The translations under genes and the position numbers were made by a program. Below are positions 6,009 to 8,559 of a DNA stretch of 8,559 nt, in pieces. Source of the stretch: DAOTYX01 sp034434635 (GTDB lineage: Bacteria > Chloroflexota > Anaerolineae > B4-G1 > DUEL01); the NCBI GenBank assembly GCA_034434635.1, contig DAOTYX010000091.1, positions 1-8,559 on the forward strand. Direction: 5' to 3'. Position 1 is the stretch's first letter. The number at the start of each line of letters is the position of its first letter. The notes under the pieces are model-generated. The model did no database searches. It saw only the letters and a list, made by a program, of their open reading frames with translations, and was not told where the DNA came from.

Positions 6009-6990
6009 CTCCGGTCAGCACCTGTTCCAGGTAGGCCAGGCCTACACGACGCTGACGCTGCACCCCGCGGCGTTTGGCGAGCATCCTGGGGATACCGAGC
6101 AACCCCGCCAGTTGACCGCGCAGGCGGGCGCGTGCCGCCGCCCCGCGCCAGGCGCGCAGCGCGTCACGGGTGATGCGGGCCTGCGCCGCCAGCACTGCTC
6201 GCCAGTGGCGCCGCCACAGGTCGCCGGGATAGTCCTTGACCAACAGGTAGATGAAGTTGCGCCCGTCATAGAACGAGGCGGTCGTCCCGCCGCCGGTGGC
6301 GCTCAGGCGATGGTAGACCACCGCCCGCGGCGCGTAGATGCATCGCCAGCCGGCCAGTTGCGCCCGCCAGGCCAGGTCGAGGTCCTCGCAGGAATAGAAG
6401 AAGTCCTCGTCCAGCAGCCCGATCTCCTCCAGCATCCTCCGCCGGTAGGCGGCGCTCCCGCCGCAGGCGCTGAAGACCGGCTCCTCGCGCTCGTACTGCC
6501 CCTCGTCCCGCTGCCAGACACCGCGATTGCCGGGGATGCCGTCCACGCGGTAGAAGTCCCCGGCGGTGTGGAAGGTGTCGCGCCGGTCGAACAGCAGCAT
6601 CTTTGAGGCCACCATTCCTGCCTCTGGGTGGCGCTCGAAGGCGGCGACGACCTCCTCCAGCCAGCGCGGGTGGGCCTCGGTGTCGTTGTTGAGCAGGGCG
6701 ATGAACTCCCCCCGCGCGACGCGCATCCCGGCGTTGCACGCGCCGGCGAAGCCCAGGTTCCGCCCCAGCGAGAGGACGCGCGCCTCGGGGTAGTCGCGGG
6801 CCAGCAGGTCGAGCGAGCCATCGGTCGAGCCGTTGTCGGCGACGATGACCTCGACGCCGGCCAGGCTCTGGCGGCGCAGGCTCTCCAGGCAGGTGGGGAG
6901 GTGGTGCGCTCCGTTCCAGTTGGGGATGACCACGCTCACCAGCGGCCTGTCGGATGCGGGGGAAGTGGCGATAAGTCCCTTACCTTGCAT
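5992..6990 (-). CDS. GT2 glycosyltransferase, WbbL/rhamnosyltransferase-like
   Basis: This 332-aa GT-A transferase belongs to the group that includes WbbL-type rhamnosyltransferases. The core shows PLVSVVIPNWNGAHHLPTCL (16-35), VIVADNGSTDGS (48-59), RNLGFAGACNAGMRVARGEF (77-96), the metal-binding LLNNDTE (99-105), SACGGSAAYRRRMLEEIGLLDEDFFYSCED (174-203) with the catalytic-type ED at 202-203, then LDLAWRAQLAGWRCIYAPRAVVYHRLSAT (204-232). A basic, partly hydrophobic C-terminal part (240-320) may associate with the membrane. The ATG at 6990 overlaps the end of rfbD by 11 nt, so translation is probably coupled; no strong Shine-Dalgarno sequence is seen. Standing directly after the gene for the last step of dTDP-L-rhamnose synthesis supports rhamnose as donor, but that is inference. 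Confidence 0.92.
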   Translation of the reverse strand: MQGKGLIATSPASDRPLVSVVIPNWNGAHHLPTCLESLRRQSLAGVEVIVADNGSTDGSLDLLARDYPEARVLSLGRNLGFAGACNAGMRVARGEFIALLNNDTEAHPRWLEEVVAAFERHPEAGMVASKMLLFDRRDTFHTAGDFYRVDGIPGNRGVWQRDEGQYEREEPVFSACGGSAAYRRRMLEEIGLLDEDFFYSCEDLDLAWRAQLAGWRCIYAPRAVVYHRLSATGGGTTASFYDGRNFIYLLVKDYPGDLWRRHWRAVLAAQARITRDALRAWRGAAARARLRGQLAGLLGIPRMLAKRRGVQRQRRVGLAYLEQVLTGVDETA

Positions 6991-7816
6991 GCCCCAGGAA
7001 CTCAGCCAGCGCCTCCGTCCACGGGCGCAGGGTGATGCCCAGCGCGGCGGCGGCGGTGTTGGCCAGCGGGGCGAAAGGGGGCGGTGTGGACGCGCGCTGG
7101 AAGTCGGCCAGGCGGATCGGCTCGACCCGCACCCGCTCCCGCCCGGTCAGGCGCAGCACCTGACGGGCGAAGTCGTAGCGGGAGCAGTAGCCGTCATTGA
7201 CCAGGTGATAGACTCCGTAGGCTTCGGTGCGGATCAGCGCAGCGATGGCTGCGGCGAGGTCGGGGGCGTAGGTGGGGTTGCCCACCTCATCCACAACCAC
7301 CCGCAGCGAGTCCCGCTCATCGGCCAGGTGGAGGATGCGATGGGGGAAGTTGCGCCCGCCGGGGGCATACAGCCAGGCGGTGCGGACGATATAGAAGCGG
7401 GTGAGGAGGTGGGTGGTGAACCACTCCCCCGCGGCCTTGGAGCGGCCGTAGGGGTTGATGGGGTGGGGCGGGTCCCACTCCCGATACGGCTCCGTCGCCG
7501 TGCCGTCGAAGACCTCGTTGCTGCTGACGTAGGCCAGCGCCGCACCGCAGGCGGCGCAGGCCAGCGCCACGTTCTGCGTGCCCAGTCCATTGACCCGATA
7601 GGCCCGTTCCGGGTCGCGGGCGCAGCCGTCCACGTCGGTCCAGGCGGCGGCGTGGATCACCACATCGGGCCGGAAGGCGGCCACGGCCTCGGCGATGGCC
7701 GCCCGGTCATTGACATCCACGTCCGGCAGGTCACAGCCGGCCAGGCACTCGTCGGCCAGCACCTGTTGCAGCGCCTGGCCCAACTGTCCTCTGTTGCCGG
7801 TGATGAAGACGCGCAT
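6980..7816 (-). CDS. rfbD: dTDP-4-dehydrorhamnose reductase (RmlD/RfbD)
   Basis: A 278-aa short-chain dehydrogenase that reduces dTDP-4-dehydro-L-rhamnose to dTDP-L-rhamnose with NAD(P)H. The nucleotide-binding glycine motif is ITGNRGQLG (5-13). It is followed by the family block RPDVVIHAAAWTDVDGCARDPERAYRVN (49-76) and the active site Y123-x3-K127 in NPYGRSK. The usual STDYVFDG is here SSNEVFDG (98-105): the catalytic-type hydroxyl is kept as Ser, while Asp-Tyr is replaced by Asn-Glu. The C-terminal substrate domain includes GNPTYAPDLA (179-188). Start: a GTG at 7822 is in frame, but its G lies inside the GGGAGG ribosome site, so the ATG at 7816, 5 nt below that site, is used. No rfbA, rfbB or rfbC lies in the window. 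A related RmlD-like reductase with another substrate remains possible. Confidence 0.88.
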   Translation of the reverse strand: MRVFITGNRGQLGQALQQVLADECLAGCDLPDVDVNDRAAIAEAVAAFRPDVVIHAAAWTDVDGCARDPERAYRVNGLGTQNVALACAACGAALAYVSSNEVFDGTATEPYREWDPPHPINPYGRSKAAGEWFTTHLLTRFYIVRTAWLYAPGGRNFPHRILHLADERDSLRVVVDEVGNPTYAPDLAAAIAALIRTEAYGVYHLVNDGYCSRYDFARQVLRLTGRERVRVEPIRLADFQRASTPPPFAPLANTAAAALGITLRPWTEALAEFLGHAR

Positions 7817-7821
7817 CGGCA

Positions 7822-7827
7822 CCTCCC
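7822..7827 (-). promoter_or_regulatory. Ribosome binding site of rfbD
   Basis: GGGAGG on the minus strand ends 5 nt before ATG at 7816. Because it overlaps the alternative GTG at 7822-7820, it excludes that codon as the start. Confidence 0.8.
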
Positions 7828-7835
7828 TGGCGGAC

Positions 7836-7873
7836 GAAAGCGGCCCGGCGCAGGAGCCGGGCCGTCATCTTTC
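7836..7873 (-). terminator. GC-rich hairpin between tRNA-Asn and rfbD (weak terminator or processing stem)
   Basis: A perfect 9-bp stem (7841-7849 with 7856-7864) encloses a 6-nt loop. A further 5 bp, GAAAG with CTTTC (7836-7840 with 7869-7873), can form after a 4-nt bulge. On the minus strand the stem is followed by CTTTCG, only a short run of T, so it is at best a poor intrinsic terminator. It could pause polymerase, or mark the tRNA/mRNA processing boundary. Confidence 0.4.
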
Positions 7874-7890
7874 CCCCGGCGGCACGGGGG
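7873..7890 (-). other. Second hairpin just downstream of tRNA-Asn
   Basis: A 6-bp stem, CCCCCG with CGGGGG, encloses a 6-nt loop. It begins 9 nt after the tRNA discriminator base and is followed by GAAAG-type sequence with no T run, so it is not a classical terminator. It may form a 3' trailer structure guiding tRNA 3' maturation. It abuts the larger hairpin and shares one base with it. Confidence 0.4.
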
Positions 7891-7898
7891 CGTTCAGG

Positions 7899-7971
7899 CT
7901 CCTCGGGTAGGACTCGAACCTACAACCAACCGGTTAACAGCCGGCCGCTCTGCCTATTGAGCTACCGAGGA
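7899..7971 (-). tRNA. trnN: tRNA-Asn (anticodon GTT)
   Basis: Reading the minus strand from 7971, a complete cloverleaf forms: acceptor stem TCCTCGG with CCGAGGA (7 bp, perfect); D stem GCTC with GAGC around an 8-nt loop; anticodon stem GCCGG with CCGGT (one G-U) around the loop CTGTTAA, giving anticodon GTT; a 5-nt variable loop; and T stem GTAGG with CCTAC around TTCGAGT. The discriminator base is G, as normal for tRNA-Asn. The genome continues CCT rather than CCA, so the CCA end must be completed enzymatically. It has its own consensus promoter and lies 77 bp upstream of the rfbD ribosome site region with no strong terminator between, so some read-through into the glycan operon is likely. 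Confidence 0.97.
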
Positions 7972-7983
7972 AGGCCGGGGAGA

Positions 7984-8011
7984 ATTATAGCATGAAGCCC
8001 CGAACTGTCAA
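7984..8011 (-). promoter_or_regulatory. Consensus sigma70 promoter for tRNA-Asn
   Basis: The minus strand has TTGACA (8011-8006), a 16-nt spacer and TATAAT (7989-7984), both exact consensus hexamers. The mature tRNA begins 12 nt below the -10 box, leaving a very short leader. The heptamer array starts 2-3 nt beyond the -35 box, where an UP element or activator site would be. If read-through occurs, this is also the strongest candidate promoter for the whole rfbD operon. Confidence 0.88.
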
Positions 8012-8013
8012 TG

Positions 8014-8172
8014 AGACGACGGACGACGGACGACAGACGACGGACGACAGACGACGGACGACAGACGACAAATGATGGCCCGTGGTCTGTGGTCAGCCGT
8101 CCGTGGTCAGTTGTCCGTGGTCCGTGGTCCGTGGTCCGTGGTCCGTGGTCTGTGGTCTGTGGTCTGTGGTCT
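8014..8172. repeat. Heptamer repeat locus 2: head-to-head RGACSAC arrays
   Basis: The left array (8014-8069) is eight plus-strand units in perfect 7-nt phase, alternating AGACGAC and GGACGAC in the order A,G,G,A,G,A,G,A at the first base. The spacer (8070-8081) is 12 nt and contains TGATGGC. The right array (8082-8172) is thirteen inverted units, mostly GTGGTCC and GTGGTCT with variants GTGGTCA, GCCGTCC and GTTGTCC near the spacer; the four units nearest the downstream gene are all GTGGTCT. Left and right arms pair with one G-G mismatch per heptamer, so the hairpin is poorer than at locus 1. The locus fills the divergent gap between the tRNA promoter and the Shine-Dalgarno region of the CDP-alcohol phosphatidyltransferase gene. 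Long open frames across it merely translate the repeat. Confidence 0.9.
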
Positions 8173-8186
8173 GAAAGGGGGGGCTT

Positions 8187-8559
8187 ATGAGCGTGGAAAA
8201 AACGCAGAGCAGGAGATCCCTGCGGGTGTATGAATCGCTGGCGGAGTGGGCGCGAGACGCTGCCCAGGTGATCACGATCCCCCTCGCCAGGATCATCTCC
8301 CGCTGGAAAGTACATCCCAACACCCTGACCCTGCTGGGATGCCTGCTGATGATTGGGGTGGGCGGCGTATTGGCCAGCGGCCGTCTGGTGCTGGGCGGGT
8401 GGTTGCTGGCCATTGTCGCCCCCATAGACGCGCTGGACGGCGCGCTGGCCCGGGTGACCGGCCGCACCAGCCGCTTCGGCGCCTTCCTGGATTCCACCCT
8501 GGACCGGGTCTCCGAAGCCGTCCTCTTTCTCTGCCTGGCGGCCCACTATCTCTGGCGCG
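8187..8559 (+). CDS. CDP-alcohol phosphatidyltransferase family protein (partial, runs off the window)
   Basis: The first 124 codons of a membrane phospholipid-synthesis enzyme are present; the 3' end is outside the window. The protein starts MSVEKTQSRRSLRVYESLAE, then has an amphipathic basic region and the family's KVHPNTLTLLG (41-51). A first membrane helix spans about 52-77. The full signature D-x2-D-G-x2-A-R-x8-G-x3-D-x3-D is intact: D81, D84, G85, A88, R89, G98, D102 and D106. Such enzymes exchange CMP from a CDP-lipid (or CDP-alcohol) for glycerol phosphate, inositol phosphate, serine and the like. The acceptor cannot be inferred from this part. The ATG is preceded by AAGGGGGGG about 4 nt upstream. 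The heptamer array ends 14 nt before the ATG, so no ordinary promoter sits immediately upstream. The gene is divergent from the tRNA. Confidence 0.9.
   Translation, partial: MSVEKTQSRRSLRVYESLAEWARDAAQVITIPLARIISRWKVHPNTLTLLGCLLMIGVGGVLASGRLVLGGWLLAIVAPIDALDGALARVTGRTSRFGAFLDSTLDRVSEAVLFLCLAAHYLWR

Noticed and set aside
7817..7822. GTG start for rfbD at 7822
   Set aside because: The GTG overlaps the GGGAGG ribosome site that serves the ATG at 7816.
8014..8172. CRISPR array
   Set aside because: Units are 7 nt, contiguous, without unique spacers, and no cas genes are nearby.
7962..8546. 194-aa minus-strand open frame across the right repeat locus, and the 134-aa one inside it
   Set aside because: It translates heptamer repeats (TTDHGPRTTDHGP-type low complexity), runs antisense to the clear phosphatidyltransferase gene, and reaches into the tRNA gene.

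Overview
The window is GC-rich DNA (protein-coding parts look about 65% G+C) that reads like an Anaerolineae-type member of the Chloroflexota. That assignment rests on gene content, the YgeY-like M20 hydrolase, the style of the GC-rich Gram-negative-like glycan genes and the heptamer repeat arrays. It is an inference, not a database result.

Layout, left to right. A GNAT acetyltransferase (+) starts 11 bases into the window and overlaps tail-to-tail by 37 bp with an M20/YgeY-type metallohydrolase (-). From there to about 7.8 kb everything runs on the minus strand. In transcription order it is: tRNA-Asn(GUU) with a consensus promoter; two GC-rich hairpins; rfbD (dTDP-4-dehydrorhamnose reductase); a WbbL/rhamnosyltransferase-like GT2; a small truncated MNT nucleotidyltransferase remnant with its own promoter-like sequence; an ALG5/DPM-like polyprenyl-phosphate GT2; rnhB (ribonuclease HII); a GT4 glycosyltransferase; a WbaP/WcaJ-type polyprenyl glycosylphosphotransferase; a heptamer-repeat locus; and the M20 hydrolase. 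At the right edge a CDP-alcohol phosphatidyltransferase (+) begins divergently from the tRNA and runs off the window.

Functionally, rfbD, three glycosyltransferases and a lipid-carrier initiating transferase make a credible cell-surface polysaccharide or lipid-linked glycan segment. The initiating transferase would put the first sugar phosphate on undecaprenyl phosphate. RfbD would supply dTDP-L-rhamnose (the other Rml steps are not here). The GT2 and GT4 enzymes would extend the chain. RNase HII sits tightly inside this run, 7 bp from the GT4 gene, and is probably just a co-transcribed passenger.

The least ordinary content is in the gaps. Two loci (1749-1840 and 8014-8172) consist of tandem 7-nt units with consensus RGACSAC, arranged as two head-to-head arrays around a short spacer. 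Both spacers contain TGATGGC followed 2-4 nt later by GTGGTCT. The same architecture at two unrelated sites suggests a defined repeat element rather than chance satellite growth. A second oddity is the low-GC (about 51%) truncated MNT reading frame, whose stop overlaps the apparent TTG start of the following glycosyltransferase.
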